64,000 nucleotides of DNA from Egbenema bharatensis. Lineage in GTDB: Bacteria; Cyanobacteriota; Cyanobacteriia; Elainellales; Elainellaceae. Below are positions 8,813 to 19,007 of the stretch, one piece after another; position 1 is the first letter of the stretch, and each line of letters begins with the position of its first letter. The stretch covers positions 868,001-932,000 of the forward strand of contig NZ_CP182236.1 of NCBI RefSeq assembly GCF_048077055.1. The letters are read 5' to 3'. A program made the position numbers and the translations under genes. Below the pieces are notes generated by a model. That model did not search any database, was not told where the DNA came from, and saw nothing but the letters and a program-made list of their open reading frames with translations.

Positions 8813-9061
8813 ATGTCCGACAAACTTTTCGGTCTGCCTCCCAGTGGCGATCGGCTGATTTCCCCTGCCCGTCGATCGGTCAAAATCCTGATGATCGGTC
8901 AACCTGATGATGTGGAATTGACGATCGCCCGTCTGTACCAGTGCAACTTCTGCCGCGTCGAAGATTGGTCACGTCCCCTACCCTTCTCGCAAATCCAGCA
9001 AGCCACTACTAAAGAACCTGGTGAGATTATGAGGATTTATGTACGATCGATGACGCTCTAA
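8813..9061 (+). CDS. Small conserved-looking hypothetical protein
   Basis: This 82-residue soluble protein has a good ribosome site (AAGGAG at 8796-8801) and sits behind the structured RNA segment. Its middle (SVKILMIGQPDDVELTIARL, then YQCNFCRVEDWS) is well composed and looks conserved, with a C-x-x-C pair, and there is no membrane segment. I do not recognise a named family. The isolated position and large leader suggest control at the RNA level. Confidence 0.65.
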   Translation: MSDKLFGLPPSGDRLISPARRSVKILMIGQPDDVELTIARLYQCNFCRVEDWSRPLPFSQIQQATTKEPGEIMRIYVRSMTL

Positions 9062-9110
9062 GTCAGGGCGCACACCGGTGCAGCCCCTACCATTTACCAT
9101 TTTTATTGTC

Positions 9111-9150
9111 CTCTTGTGGGGTGGGCATCTTGCCCGCCCATTCAACTCAG
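9111..9150. repeat. Dispersed palindrome family A copy
   Basis: This single copy begins CTCTTGTGGGGTGGG and contains the core GGGCATCTTGCCC. It lies between the small gene at 8813 and the 3' end of hsdS. A second palindromic repeat type, built around GGGCGCAC and its complement, lies just before it at 9066-9090 and has a relative at 46944-46970. Confidence 0.75.
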
Positions 9151-9298
9151 TGAAATGATGACATCAATGCTCGATCGACCATCCCCAAACTATCCTGTTT
9201 CCGTTTCTAAATGCGATCGGGTTCAGGTAATTGGTTCCCCCGTCTTGAAGTATGTTTGCAAATAAACATTAATGTATTTCAGGCGCATAGTTTCTCTG

Positions 9299-11032
9299 TT
9301 ACACCTGTGCTATCACGGCATTGAGCAGGGTGGTTTGTTTGCTGATGGCAGCATCGATCTGTTGGTCTAAATGATCGCAAAGAGCCATGAGGCGATCGAT
9401 TTTGGTGACTATGCGATGCTGTTCAGCAAGAGGCGGTAGGAGGATAGGACATCCTCTTAGCTGAGTCTTATTGATAGAGGCTAAATTCGTCGTTTGTTTG
9501 GATGCATTTGCAAAATAAGCTTTGGCTACACTTGAGTTTAGATACTTTTCGAGCCATTGCTCATTTTGCTTGACAAGCCAACATCTTGCTCTAAAAACAT
9601 GGTTTTGGTGTATGCAAGGAGAGATTTCAGCCTTCCAAATAGCAGTTCTGCCAACTTTATCCCAGTCTCCACCTTCGGTAATTAATAAGTCTCGCTCTTT
9701 CAGTTCAAATCTTTGTATTTCATCCTTTGCGATCTCGATTTCTTTAATTACTTCCAAATCAAGATAACCGCGTTGGACATTTGCAACACGTAAATACGGT
9801 AAGGTCACTATCTCCTTTCCATTTAGTTTTCGACCTTTCGTAACACCGCTGTTGATCTGAACAATGTCTTCAAATCTCACCCATATCCATCCCTTAGGTG
9901 CTTGGTAGGGAATCTCTTCAACTTTGAGCTTCGGCAATGGCTGTGGCTCTTTCATCTTCCCTTCCTTCACCAGCCTTTGCTTCTCAAGCTCGATCGCCCT
10001 CAACAACTCACTAGCAGGCTCATCAGTTGGGTCTTGTGGCACCAGCTTACCCATGACAGCCAGTTGCAGGATTGCCTTACGCAGTTCAGCCACATTCTCT
10101 CTGACTGAGTAGAGTTCGCCAAAGTGTTGGGTGATAAAGCGCCAAGCGGTGCTGAAGTCGTCGCTCTCTTTAGCGGTTAGCAAGCGATTAATGACAGCAG
10201 TGTGGATGGTGATTCGTTTTTGGTCGCGTTCTGCCCGTAGCTTTTCCAGTTCATCACAACGAGCCATGAGGCGATCGATTTTGGCGACAATGCGGTGTTG
10301 TTCGGCAAGAGGTGGAAGGGGAATTTGAAACTGTTCTAAAACCTTTTTACTTAAACCTTCACGAGACATTCCGACTTGCCTTGTCCATATTAAGGATTGT
10401 CCATAAGGGGACAAAAGCAAATAATGAATAAATCTTCTTATCTCAGGATTGATACAGCGAATTATTGTGACATGCTGACTAACATTTGCTTCTCCAAAGT
10501 CATCTGGAACAAGTGCACACCGCCCTATCGAAGCTCCAGTGATGTTTAGGAGAAGATCCATTGGCATAACTGTTGTTGCAGCCATCTTCTTATGGGTTTC
10601 TTCAGAAATGAAAGCAACATCATCAGCACGAAGTCCATTATTCCAAATATTTTGGGAGCGTAGAAAAGGTATTCCCTCTATTACATATGCATCCTTGCCT
10701 CCACGGGGCGTACTACCTGATCCGATTTTTGATACAAGCCGATCTAAGATTACCCACTCCCATCCCTTCGGCAATTCATAAGGTAATTCTTCCGTATTGA
10801 TTTCGCGCAGTTGATAGGGCTTTCCAATTCTTTTCTCTTTCACGAGCCGTTGCTTCTCAGTCTCGATCGCCTTCAACAATTCACTAGCGGGTTGATCATC
10901 TGGGTCTTGCGACACCAACTTACCCTGCATCGCCAGCGTCAAAATCAGTTCGCGCAATTTCTGAACGCCATCCGGTGCAGCAAAGGCGAGGTCAAAATGG
11001 CGTTCTAGCAGCAAAGCAGTGTCGTCAGGCAT
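9299..11032 (-). CDS. hsdS: Type I restriction-modification specificity subunit
   Basis: HsdS selects the DNA target of the type I enzyme. It has two target-recognition domains, each preceded by a similar helix region (ASELLKAIETEKQRLVKEKR and ASELLRAIELEKQRLVKEGK) and closed by another near-identical helix (LPPLAEQHRIVAKIDRLMA and LPPLAEQHRIVTKIDRLMA). These internal repeats could recombine to change specificity. I choose the ATG at 11032 because the family homology begins at about that residue; an in-frame ATG at 11095 would add 21 residues and overlap hicA. It is the last gene of the operon hsdR-hsdM-hicB-hicA-hsdS. Confidence 0.9.
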   Translation of the reverse strand: MPDDTALLLERHFDLAFAAPDGVQKLRELILTLAMQGKLVSQDPDDQPASELLKAIETEKQRLVKEKRIGKPYQLREINTEELPYELPKGWEWVILDRLVSKIGSGSTPRGGKDAYVIEGIPFLRSQNIWNNGLRADDVAFISEETHKKMAATTVMPMDLLLNITGASIGRCALVPDDFGEANVSQHVTIIRCINPEIRRFIHYLLLSPYGQSLIWTRQVGMSREGLSKKVLEQFQIPLPPLAEQHRIVAKIDRLMARCDELEKLRAERDQKRITIHTAVINRLLTAKESDDFSTAWRFITQHFGELYSVRENVAELRKAILQLAVMGKLVPQDPTDEPASELLRAIELEKQRLVKEGKMKEPQPLPKLKVEEIPYQAPKGWIWVRFEDIVQINSGVTKGRKLNGKEIVTLPYLRVANVQRGYLDLEVIKEIEIAKDEIQRFELKERDLLITEGGDWDKVGRTAIWKAEISPCIHQNHVFRARCWLVKQNEQWLEKYLNSSVAKAYFANASKQTTNLASINKTQLRGCPILLPPLAEQHRIVTKIDRLMALCDHLDQQIDAAISKQTTLLNAVIAQV

Positions 11033-11084
11033 GGGGAGAGTGTAGGGGGAAATATCCGATGGACGATGTCTGATAGGCGATGCA

Positions 11085-11264
11085 TTATTCCGCATTCAAA
11101 CTTTTAAGGAGCTTCTTAGCAAGCAACTCCTTGATTTCTGCATGGCGTGGAACGGCTTCAACGACACCCGTTTGAGGGTTTATCCAAAGAGAATGAGAAG
11201 CACCTTCCCGTTTGAGATAGCATCCGGCTTTACGCAACTTCTTTTCTAATTCCTTTCGTTTCAT
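11085..11264 (-). CDS. hicA: HicA family mRNA-interferase toxin
   Basis: This 59-residue protein has the HicA double-stranded-RNA-binding-like fold that cleaves mRNA. It starts MKRKELEKKLRKAG, and the catalytic His is in REGASHSLWINP. The C-terminus ends in a basic helix (ELLAKKLLKSL). Its ATG overlaps the hicB stop in an ATGA, so the toxin is translationally coupled behind its antitoxin. The pair sits between hsdM and hsdS on the same strand, which places a toxin-antitoxin module inside a restriction operon. Confidence 0.85.
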   Translation of the reverse strand: MKRKELEKKLRKAGCYLKREGASHSLWINPQTGVVEAVPRHAEIKELLAKKLLKSLNAE

Positions 11265-11482
11265 GGAATCGAGATAGTTTCCTCGATCACATCTTGAGGT
11301 AGCCCTCTTCTAATATCCTCTAATCGATCTTCCAGGATTAGTTGAATCGCGTTTTTGAGGCTTTCTTTGACTTCTTCTATGGTTTCTCCTTGTCCATTCG
11401 CCCCAGGTATTTCAGGACAGATTGCCCAATATCCGCCCTCCTCAGCCGCTTCAATGATGGCTGTCAGTTCTGCCTTCATCAT
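11261..11482 (-). CDS. hicB: HicB family antitoxin
   Basis: This 73-residue antitoxin has the HicB fold: an N-terminal beta strand (ELTAIIEAAEEGGYWAICPE), then IPGANGQGETIEEVKESLKN, which is the usual signature. There is no obvious C-terminal DNA-binding domain, so autoregulation may be weak or depend on the operon promoter. It precedes hicA with a 4-bp overlap and follows hsdM after 41 bp. Confidence 0.87.
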   Translation of the reverse strand: MMKAELTAIIEAAEEGGYWAICPEIPGANGQGETIEEVKESLKNAIQLILEDRLEDIRRGLPQDVIEETISIP

Positions 11483-11523
11483 TTAATCTCCCACAACGTT
11501 TGGCACTACTTGATCATAACGAA

Positions 11524-12996
11524 TCATGACATTGGCCCACCCCTCAACGACTCCATCAGAGCCTGTTTCAGAGCAGTTTGCGCCGCTTCCATCTGACACA
11601 CAATAGACTCATACTCGACCATCAGTTCATCCGGTTCGCCATGATTCACCTCAACTTCGTGCGGGTTCTTGCAGTCGAGGTTATAGTTCCGTGCCGCGAT
11701 CTCCTTAGCAGACACCTTCCAGGCATATTCATTAACCTTCCGCCCCTTCCGCGCTGCACCGCCCCACCATGCTTTCTCCCGGTCAAACTCCTGAATCGTC
11801 AGTGGCTTTGAGCGTGAATAGGATTTGTACCCTTCCGGATAAGGATGCTCGAAAAACCAGACATCTTTGGTTGGGCCACCTTTTTCAAAGAAAAGAATAT
11901 TGGTATTGATGCTTGTGTAGGGGCTAAACACACCCTTGGGCAACCGGACGATCGTGTGCAGGTTAAACTCCTCCAGCAGTTCACGCTTCAGGTTTGTTTT
12001 AGTGCCTTCACCAAACAGAAAGCCATCGGGCAACACCACCGCCGCACGTCCAGTATCAGGCTTAAGCAAGTGCATGATCAACGCCATAAACAGGTCAGCC
12101 GTTTCGCGGGTCTGATACTTTCGGGGGAAGTTGTTTTCAATCCCGTCCTCCTCCATGCCCCCAAACGGCGGATTGGTGATGACAATATCCACTCGATCTT
12201 TTGGTCCGTAGTCTCGCAGCGGACGGCTCAAGGTGTTGTCGTGACGGATATTGGTGGGCACATCAATGCCGTGCAGCATCACGTTGGTCATGGCGAGCAT
12301 ATGCGGCAACGGTTTCTTTTCTACCCCAGTGATCGTGTCTTGCAGAGTTTTCAAATCCTCAGCCGCTTTGATCTGCGGTTTCAGATGCTCGATCGTATTC
12401 GTCAAAAAACCACCCGTACCACAGGCAGGGTCAAGCACCGTTTCTCCCAATTTCGGGTTGATGATATCCACCATGAACTGAGTCACAGCACGAGGCGTAT
12501 AATATTCGCCCGCATTACCCGCCGATTGCAAATCCGCCAGAATCTTTTCGTAGATGTCGTTAAACAGGTGGCGATCGCTAGACGAATTAAAATCCACATC
12601 GCTTTCGATGCAATTAATCACCTGACGCAATAGAGTGCCCGATTTCATGTAGTTATAGGCATCCTCAAACACCGCACCCACAACTCTGCCGTGAGGCGAA
12701 ACCCCAGCCGCATTCGCCAGCTTTTTCAGCGAGGGAAACAGCTCATTGTTGACAAAATCAATCAACTCCTCACCCGTCATCCCCTCTGGATTTTTTGCCC
12801 AGCTTGACCAGCGAAACTGGCTCTGTAACGGCGATTTATACCCCTTAACAGTAAACTCCCACTCCTGCTCCTTATCATCAAAAATCTTGAGAAAGAGTAG
12901 CCAAACAATCTGACTGATGCGCTGAGCGTCACCATCGACACCCACATCCTTACGCATGATGTCTTGAATTGTTTTGATCAGAGTTGCGATCGCCAT
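11524..12996 (-). CDS. hsdM: Type I restriction-modification DNA methyltransferase subunit
   Basis: HsdM transfers a methyl group from S-adenosylmethionine to N6 of adenine in the site chosen by HsdS. It is full length (490 residues). The N-terminal HsdM_N helical domain (about 5-140) is followed by the methylase domain with motif I VLDPACGTGGFL and catalytic motif IV NPPFGG, the N-P-P-F type of N6-adenine methylases. All key residues are present, so modification should remain active with HsdS even if the nuclease subunit is broken. Confidence 0.93.
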   Translation of the reverse strand: MAIATLIKTIQDIMRKDVGVDGDAQRISQIVWLLFLKIFDDKEQEWEFTVKGYKSPLQSQFRWSSWAKNPEGMTGEELIDFVNNELFPSLKKLANAAGVSPHGRVVGAVFEDAYNYMKSGTLLRQVINCIESDVDFNSSSDRHLFNDIYEKILADLQSAGNAGEYYTPRAVTQFMVDIINPKLGETVLDPACGTGGFLTNTIEHLKPQIKAAEDLKTLQDTITGVEKKPLPHMLAMTNVMLHGIDVPTNIRHDNTLSRPLRDYGPKDRVDIVITNPPFGGMEEDGIENNFPRKYQTRETADLFMALIMHLLKPDTGRAAVVLPDGFLFGEGTKTNLKRELLEEFNLHTIVRLPKGVFSPYTSINTNILFFEKGGPTKDVWFFEHPYPEGYKSYSRSKPLTIQEFDREKAWWGGAARKGRKVNEYAWKVSAKEIAARNYNLDCKNPHEVEVNHGEPDELMVEYESIVCQMEAAQTALKQALMESLRGGPMS

Positions 12997-13036
12997 GCTG
13001 CTGTATCTAAGGTTTCCTGGTTATGCGCTGTAGAGA

Positions 13037-15423
13037 TTATGCACTGTAAAGTGACTCTTTTAAGCCGTTGACCGCCCGCTGGTAGTTATCTAGCCCACCA
13101 AAAGCACGGATAATTTCGATCGGGGTACCAAATTCAGTAAAGGGCGCGACTGTAAGAATTTGCGTTTCCTCAATCTGCCCCACACCTCCATCAGCATATT
13201 TATCCAACAGGGCTTCCAGCACTCGCCTCGCCTGATCGCCGTACTGGATAAAGTAATTGCGCTTCTTAACCTGCTCAGCCCGTTCCTGCCGGGTCAGCGG
13301 GGGCATATCCCAGGCAACATGGCAAAGCAGGTCGAAGGGGTCGCAATCTTTCCCGATCTCTTCAGCCAGCGCCTCAAAGAATACACCTTCGTTAGCCAAC
13401 TCATCAACGATCGCCTGTTTCTTCTCGGCACTGCTCCAACGCCGGAGAAAGTCGTCCAGCGAGGCAAATTCTTTAGTTAACGCCTTGCGGGTATAGTCCT
13501 TAAGCGATTCGGTGATCAGTTTGCCATTCCCATCAAAATACTGAACCCGTTCAGCCACCACCTTGACCTCCACATTGGCGACAACATAGCGTCGCACATT
13601 CGGCTCATACACAGAATCAGTCAATTCGGCCACACCAGTCCATGCATTGCTTTGAGCGGGTTCAGGGTATTGATAGCTGTCTTCAGGTTCTCCGCCCTCC
13701 GGCATCTCTGGTGGCACTGGCGAGTCATCAAGAGACATTGGCTCGTAGATCTGCACTGGGTCGCCATCAAAATCAGAGTCAGCAAATAGCTCCGTAGCTT
13801 TTTTAAAGTCGATGATCGTGAAATAAAACTTGCCATAATCCTCATTGATGCGAGTGCCCCGACCAATGATTTGCTTAAACTCGGTCATCGACTGAATCCG
13901 CTGATCGAGCACAATCAACTTGCAGGTCTGAGCATCAACCCCGGTAGACATCAATTTAGAAGTGGTCGCAATCACCGGATATTTAGATTCTGGGAAAATA
14001 AAATTGTCCAGTTCTGCCTTACCTTCTTCGTTGTCGCCCGTAATCCGCATCACGTAACGAGAATTTTCGGTAGCCAAGTCACCGTTCTCGTTAACCAACG
14101 CCTGCCGCATCCGCTCTGCGTGGTCAATGTTCTCGCAAAAGACAATCGTTTTATCAAAGCGGTTCGTCTGCTTTAGAAACTCACTGATTTTTCGAGCCAC
14201 CAGTTGAGTGCGCCGTTCTAATACCAGATTTCTGTCAAAATCCTTCTGGTTGTAAATCCGATCCTCGATCTCGTGACCGTATTTATCGACCATCCCCTTT
14301 TCGGTCGCCAACCCTCTAAATCCTTATCAATGTCGATGCGGACTACCTTGTAGGGGGCAAGAAAACCGTCATCAATACCCTGCCGTAGAGAGTAAGTGTA
14401 GATGGGTTCGCCAAAGTAATCGATATTGGAAACGTCTCTCGTCTCTTTTGGGGTAGCCGTCAAGCCAATCTGAGTGGCAGAGGAAAAGTAGTCTAGAATT
14501 TGCCGCCATGCCGAGTCTTCCGCCGCACTTCCCCGATGGCACTCATCCACCACAATCAAATCGAAAAAGTCACGGCTAAATTGCTTATAGATATTTTGCT
14601 CCTCTTCCGTGCCAGAAACCGCCTGATACAGGGAGAGATAAATCTCATAAGCTTTGTTTGCCTGCCGCTTCTGGATCTTGGTCATCGCCGAGCCAAAGGG
14701 CTTGAAGTCATTGGTCATGGTCTGATCGACTAAAATATTGCGATCGGCGAGAAACAGAATGCGTTTCTTGGTCTTCGATTTCCACAGCCGCCAAATAATC
14801 TGAAAAGCGGTGAAAGTCTTGCCTGTACCAGTCGCCATGACCAACAAGATCCGATTCTGACCTTTGGCGATCGCTTCAATCGTTTTGTTGATGGCTAGCA
14901 ATTGATAGTAGCGCGGGGTCTTATTACTGCCATCACTGTAGTAATCCTGTGTCACCAGATTCTCCTGCTGCTCAGACAGCCCCCGATGAACAGACCACCA
15001 TTGCCAAAGCATATCAGCCGATGGAAACTCGTCTAGCCCAAGTTCACGCTCGATGATGCCATCCGTAGCAATCTTGTTGTGAAACAAAAACCCATCGCCA
15101 TTGGAACTAAAAACAAAAGGCACCTGGAGCATTTCAGCATAACTTAGCCCCTGCTGCATGCCATCTCCCAGGGAATGATTATTGTCCTTTGCCTCAATGA
15201 TGGCGATCGGAATATTGGGTTTGTAAAAAAGCACATAGTCCGCCCGTTTATTGCGGGCACGAGTGTGTAGCTTACCCCGAACCAAAATTCGCCCATTGGT
15301 TAGCGGAAATTCTTCCCGAATCTGCGTCAGAATATCCCAACCTGCCCGCTCTAAGGCAGGGGTAATCCATTTTGTGCAAATATCCCGTTCACTCAGGGAG
15401 CGTTTATCAAAATCTTCTGACAT
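13037..15423 (-). pseudogene. hsdR: Type I restriction endonuclease subunit, single frameshift
   Basis: Two adjacent frames together make one EcoEI-type HsdR of about 795 residues. The upstream part (15423 to about 14295) has the nuclease region with IIEAKDNN, Walker A MATGTGKTFTA, the DECH box VVDECHRG and TATP. The downstream part (about 14311 to 13037) continues with YGHEIEDRIYNQKDFDR, helicase motif VI near GRGTRINEDYG and the C-terminal domain. The join lies at the run of 4 A and 4 G (minus strand) at 14294-14301; adding one base restores the reading LEGWRP-K-KGMVDKYG. It is therefore a one-base deletion or a base-calling error. If real, the restriction function is lost. Confidence 0.85.
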
Positions 15424-15868
15424 GGATGAGCGTATGGATGAAGAACGAATCGTTTTGATTAGTGCCTATGACACTTCATACGGCAAGCAATCTGCACCCT
15501 ATCTACAATTAAGAAACCGTTTGGTGCCCCTGGGCTTAAGATGGGTCTATTTCAGAGTTCCCATTTTCTCAACCCAACTGACGACTGGACAGTGTAACTG
15601 AGCTTCTAATCAATTGAAGCCTTTTTTCAAACCATTTGCCCAGTTTTCCTATCTACATCATTATGAGCAAGGCAATTGTTATTTACCCCGACGCTGCTGA
15701 TCCCCTCTGGCTCTCCAGCCCAGGAATAAAGATGCCACGTCAGGTGTGTTCCACTTTGCATTTGCATGACGGATCGTTCAATGGCAGGCAAGACTTTGGC
15801 GTGAGTCAGCCGAACGCTGCCTGCCCTACAGAAATCGATCCATTGTAAAGTCACTGTACAAGAGGGGA
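15424..15868. other. Gene-free spacer between hsdR and tRNA-Val
   Basis: I see no supportable gene here. The segment should contain the promoter of the hsd operon, which reads leftwards from 15423. Its only clear feature is a dispersed repeat (family C) at 15747-15846. Confidence 0.5.
15747..15846. repeat. Dispersed repeat family C copy
   Basis: This roughly 100-bp segment contains TTTGCATTTGCATGACGG followed by ATCGTTCA and GGCAGGCAAGA, and ends in ATCGATCCAT. It matches 50711-50789 closely, both copies being intergenic. Confidence 0.65.
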
Positions 15869-15942
<74 letters not shown>

Positions 15943-16303
15943 AGACAATTACTGAGAATAGCACAATGCTAGAAAGATGACAAATGGATTTTGCGGTAAA
16001 AATTGCCCCACCCCCGATTTCAACGATACAGATTTGGGAAGCCTGAGAGTATGAGGGTCGAGCGCAGGCAACTTCAGCACCAAACACACAACCACTCAGA
16101 AAACCCGATCGCCCATTGAATCAGTCAAACTCTATATCTACTCCCCCACTCATTCAATACTTCCGTTTGGTGAGATTTAATCAACTGCGCCCATTCAATG
16201 TGCTTTTCAGGGGCATCAATTTAAATAAACACCTCCCAAAGACCCAGTTTGAGTCAAAAACAGATTAATAAATTACTTTGCACACAGTCAGGACAGGTTA
16301 ATT
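15943..16303. other. Gene-free spacer upstream of the GGDEF/EAL gene
   Basis: I see no gene and no repeat of note in this 361-bp AT-rich spacer. It presumably holds the promoters of the tRNA (leftward) and of the signalling gene at 16304 (rightward). Confidence 0.4.
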
Positions 16304-18937
16304 TTGAAAAAGATTTCCTACCGTGAGCATCTGCTTCACCAAATCACCAATCGAATTCGGCAATCCCTGGAACTGTCAGAAATTTTGAACACGGCAGTCG
16401 AGGAAATTCAAGCTTTTTTAGGAGTCGATCGCGTCAAAGTGTATCGGTTCGATGCCGATGGTTGTGGTGAAGTCATTGCCGAGTCGATCGCCACAGGCAA
16501 CTTACCCTCGTTGCTCAATCTCCGGTTTCCCGCAGCAGATATACCGCCCCAAGCCCGCGAGATGTTTGTCAAAGTGCGGCAACGGGTGATTGTGGATGTG
16601 GCCACTCAGCGCAAAACCCTCCAGCAACTCGATGCCTTCGATACGGGAGAAAATCTACCTGTCCAGGATATTCGTCACGCTATTGTCGATCCATGCCATG
16701 TGCGCTACCTGACAACGATGGGAGTCATGTCCTCTGTGGTCATGCCGATTCTCCATCAACGCCATCTGTGGGGACTGCTGGCGATTCACCATGCCACCTC
16801 CCGTCTGTATACTGAACGCGAACTGGAAATCATTCAGCTTCTGGTTGACCAACTGTCGATCGCCATCGCCCAATCCAATCTGCTAAATCAGGCCCGTCAG
16901 CAGGCCGAATTCGAGGCTGCGATCAACCGGGTCAGTCATTTACTCCACTGTCCTATGAAGCTGGCGGATATTCGTCAGGGTGTTTTAGAATCTGCCGTTG
17001 AAGCCCTGAATGGATCGGGGGGACGGCTCTATATTATGGCCGAACCCACAGGGGAACCCGCCCAGCTCTACACCACAGGCAACCAACCCCGCTCTCCCCA
17101 GATTGAAAGCCATCCAGTCTGGCAAATGCTCATGTGCCAGTGTTCGCTGGATTCTGCCGATCGCAATTGCGGGAACAGTCCTGCCGTCCCGAACTGGCAA
17201 CCCTATTCGCGTCATCTCTCTGAGCGTCTCTTTCACGAAGTCTATCCCGGCTCCCGATCCCAATCCTGTAGTATTCCGGGGGCTTACCTGATCTCTGAAC
17301 TGCGCCAAACTCCGGCCTATGCGACCCTGTCCCAGGAGTTTGAGCAAACCGGAATTCGATCGATTTTGTTGATTCCCCTGCAATTTCATCAACAGCATGT
17401 AGGCTATCTCAGCATTTTTCGAGATGGCTATGATATTGAAATTCATTGGGCTGGACGGCAGGATAAAGATACCCGCAACCGGATGCCGCGCTCGTCCTTT
17501 GAACTGTGGCGAGAATTGAAGGTTGATCAGGCTCCAGAGTGGACTGCCGAGGAAATGAAATTGGCTCAGTCGATTGGGCTGCACCTGTATATGGCGATCG
17601 TGCAAAAACGGGTAGAGGCGATGATCCGCTATCAAGCCTCCCATGATGGGTTGACTCGCTTACCCAATCGGCTGTTATTCAATGAGCAGTTATCCCTGGC
17701 CCTGGTTCAAGCTCAGCAACAGGATGAAATGTTGGGTGTGGCCTTTTTAGATTTAGACCGATTCAAAACCATTAACGATTCCCTGGGGCATGCAGTCGGG
17801 GATCAGCTATTGCAGCAAGTCGCCAGTGCCCTGCGGGAGTGCTTGCGGGATTATGATGCCATTGCTCGTTGGGGAGGAGATGAATTCACGCTGTTGTTAC
17901 CCCACCTCACCTCAGCTGAAGACATCACTCAGCTGGCCCAACAGATTTTAGAAAGGCTTTCCCTGCCGTTCCACACCGAGCAACAAGAGCTGTATGTCAC
18001 TGCCAGTCTGGGCATTGCGCTGTATCCCTATGATGGTGAAGATGTGGAAACACTGCTCAAAAATGCTGATGCGGCGATGTATCAGGCGAAACAGTTAGGG
18101 AAAAACAACTATCAACTTTACACCGAAGAGATGAACACCAAAGCTGTCCAGCTCCTGTCTCTAGAAGCCGATCTGAGACGAGCACTCAGCAACCAGGAAT
18201 TGACCTTACACTACCAGCCCCAGGTTAATTTGCAAACTGGACAAATGGTGGGTGTGGAGGCCTTGCTGCGATGGTATCATCCGAAACTAGGATTTGTTTC
18301 TCCGGCTGAATTCATTCCACTGGCCGAAGAAATGGGGCTGATCTGCACGATTGGGAACTGGGTGTTGCAAACCGCTTGTGAACAGCATCAAGCCTGGTGC
18401 TCAATGGGCTTACCTCCGATTCGGATTGCGATTAATCTATCGGCGCAACAATTCCAGCAACCGGATCTGGTCAATACCATTATTCAGATCTTAAATACCA
18501 CCGGAGTAGATCCGCAATACCTGGAATTTGAACTGACTGAAAGCGCAGCGATGCGAGATGTCAACTTTACGATCGCCGTTCTCAAGCAACTGCAATCCCT
18601 GGGGATCACCATTGCCATTGATGATTTCGGCACTGGCTATTCTTCACTGAATGCCATTAAGCACTTTCCGCTCCATATTCTCAAAATCGATCGCTCTTTT
18701 GTTCAGGATGCCATGCAAAATCAGAGTGATGCTGCCATCGCTAAGACGGTTGTTGCACTAGGGAAAGGATTAGGACTCAACATTCTGGCAGAAGGTGTAG
18801 AAACTCAGGAACAGCTTAATTTTCTGCGATCGATTCAGTGTGACAGTGCTCAGGGATACTTCTTCAGCAAGCCCCTACCCGCCACAGAAATTATTACTTT
18901 CTTAAGAAAATCTCAGAAGCAAAGCACTCGATCCTAG
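16304..18937 (+). CDS. Bilin-GAF / GAF / GGDEF / EAL cyclic-di-GMP signalling protein
   Basis: This 877-residue cytosolic protein should sense light and turn over cyclic di-GMP. GAF1 (about 8-190) has the phytochrome-type features ADIPPQARE and DPCHVRYLTTMGV; C131, followed by His, is the position of the bilin-binding cysteine. There is no N-terminal PAS domain. A second GAF (about 200-445) follows. The GGDEF domain has an intact active site (GGDEF 524-528, in RWGGDEF) and an RDYD inhibitory site five residues before RWGGDEF's last Trp-Gly step. The EAL domain has EAL at 652-654, DDFGTGYSSL and KIDRSF. Both catalytic domains look active. The start is a TTG with a weak ribosome site, so the N-terminus is less certain. 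Confidence 0.9.
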   Translation: MKKISYREHLLHQITNRIRQSLELSEILNTAVEEIQAFLGVDRVKVYRFDADGCGEVIAESIATGNLPSLLNLRFPAADIPPQAREMFVKVRQRVIVDVATQRKTLQQLDAFDTGENLPVQDIRHAIVDPCHVRYLTTMGVMSSVVMPILHQRHLWGLLAIHHATSRLYTERELEIIQLLVDQLSIAIAQSNLLNQARQQAEFEAAINRVSHLLHCPMKLADIRQGVLESAVEALNGSGGRLYIMAEPTGEPAQLYTTGNQPRSPQIESHPVWQMLMCQCSLDSADRNCGNSPAVPNWQPYSRHLSERLFHEVYPGSRSQSCSIPGAYLISELRQTPAYATLSQEFEQTGIRSILLIPLQFHQQHVGYLSIFRDGYDIEIHWAGRQDKDTRNRMPRSSFELWRELKVDQAPEWTAEEMKLAQSIGLHLYMAIVQKRVEAMIRYQASHDGLTRLPNRLLFNEQLSLALVQAQQQDEMLGVAFLDLDRFKTINDSLGHAVGDQLLQQVASALRECLRDYDAIARWGGDEFTLLLPHLTSAEDITQLAQQILERLSLPFHTEQQELYVTASLGIALYPYDGEDVETLLKNADAAMYQAKQLGKNNYQLYTEEMNTKAVQLLSLEADLRRALSNQELTLHYQPQVNLQTGQMVGVEALLRWYHPKLGFVSPAEFIPLAEEMGLICTIGNWVLQTACEQHQAWCSMGLPPIRIAINLSAQQFQQPDLVNTIIQILNTTGVDPQYLEFELTESAAMRDVNFTIAVLKQLQSLGITIAIDDFGTGYSSLNAIKHFPLHILKIDRSFVQDAMQNQSDAAIAKTVVALGKGLGLNILAEGVETQEQLNFLRSIQCDSAQGYFFSKPLPATEIITFLRKSQKQSTRS

Positions 18938-18960
18938 TAGACCTTGGCGTAAGTTTAGAC

Positions 18961-19007
18961 CGTAGAGCGGGCATCCTGCCCGCGCAGGCTAGAAGCCTGC
19001 CCTACAG
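18961..19007. repeat. Palindromic repeat, divergent family A
   Basis: GCGGGCATCCTGCCCGC forms one hairpin and CAGGCTAGAAGCCTG a second. The layout resembles the family A element with a different core. It lies just downstream of the GGDEF/EAL gene and could act as its transcript end. Confidence 0.55.

Noticed and set aside
14294..14301. Programmed frameshifting in hsdR
   Set aside because: The A4G4 run is not a strong slippery heptamer, type I R subunits are not known to need it, and other genes here show the same one-base loss.
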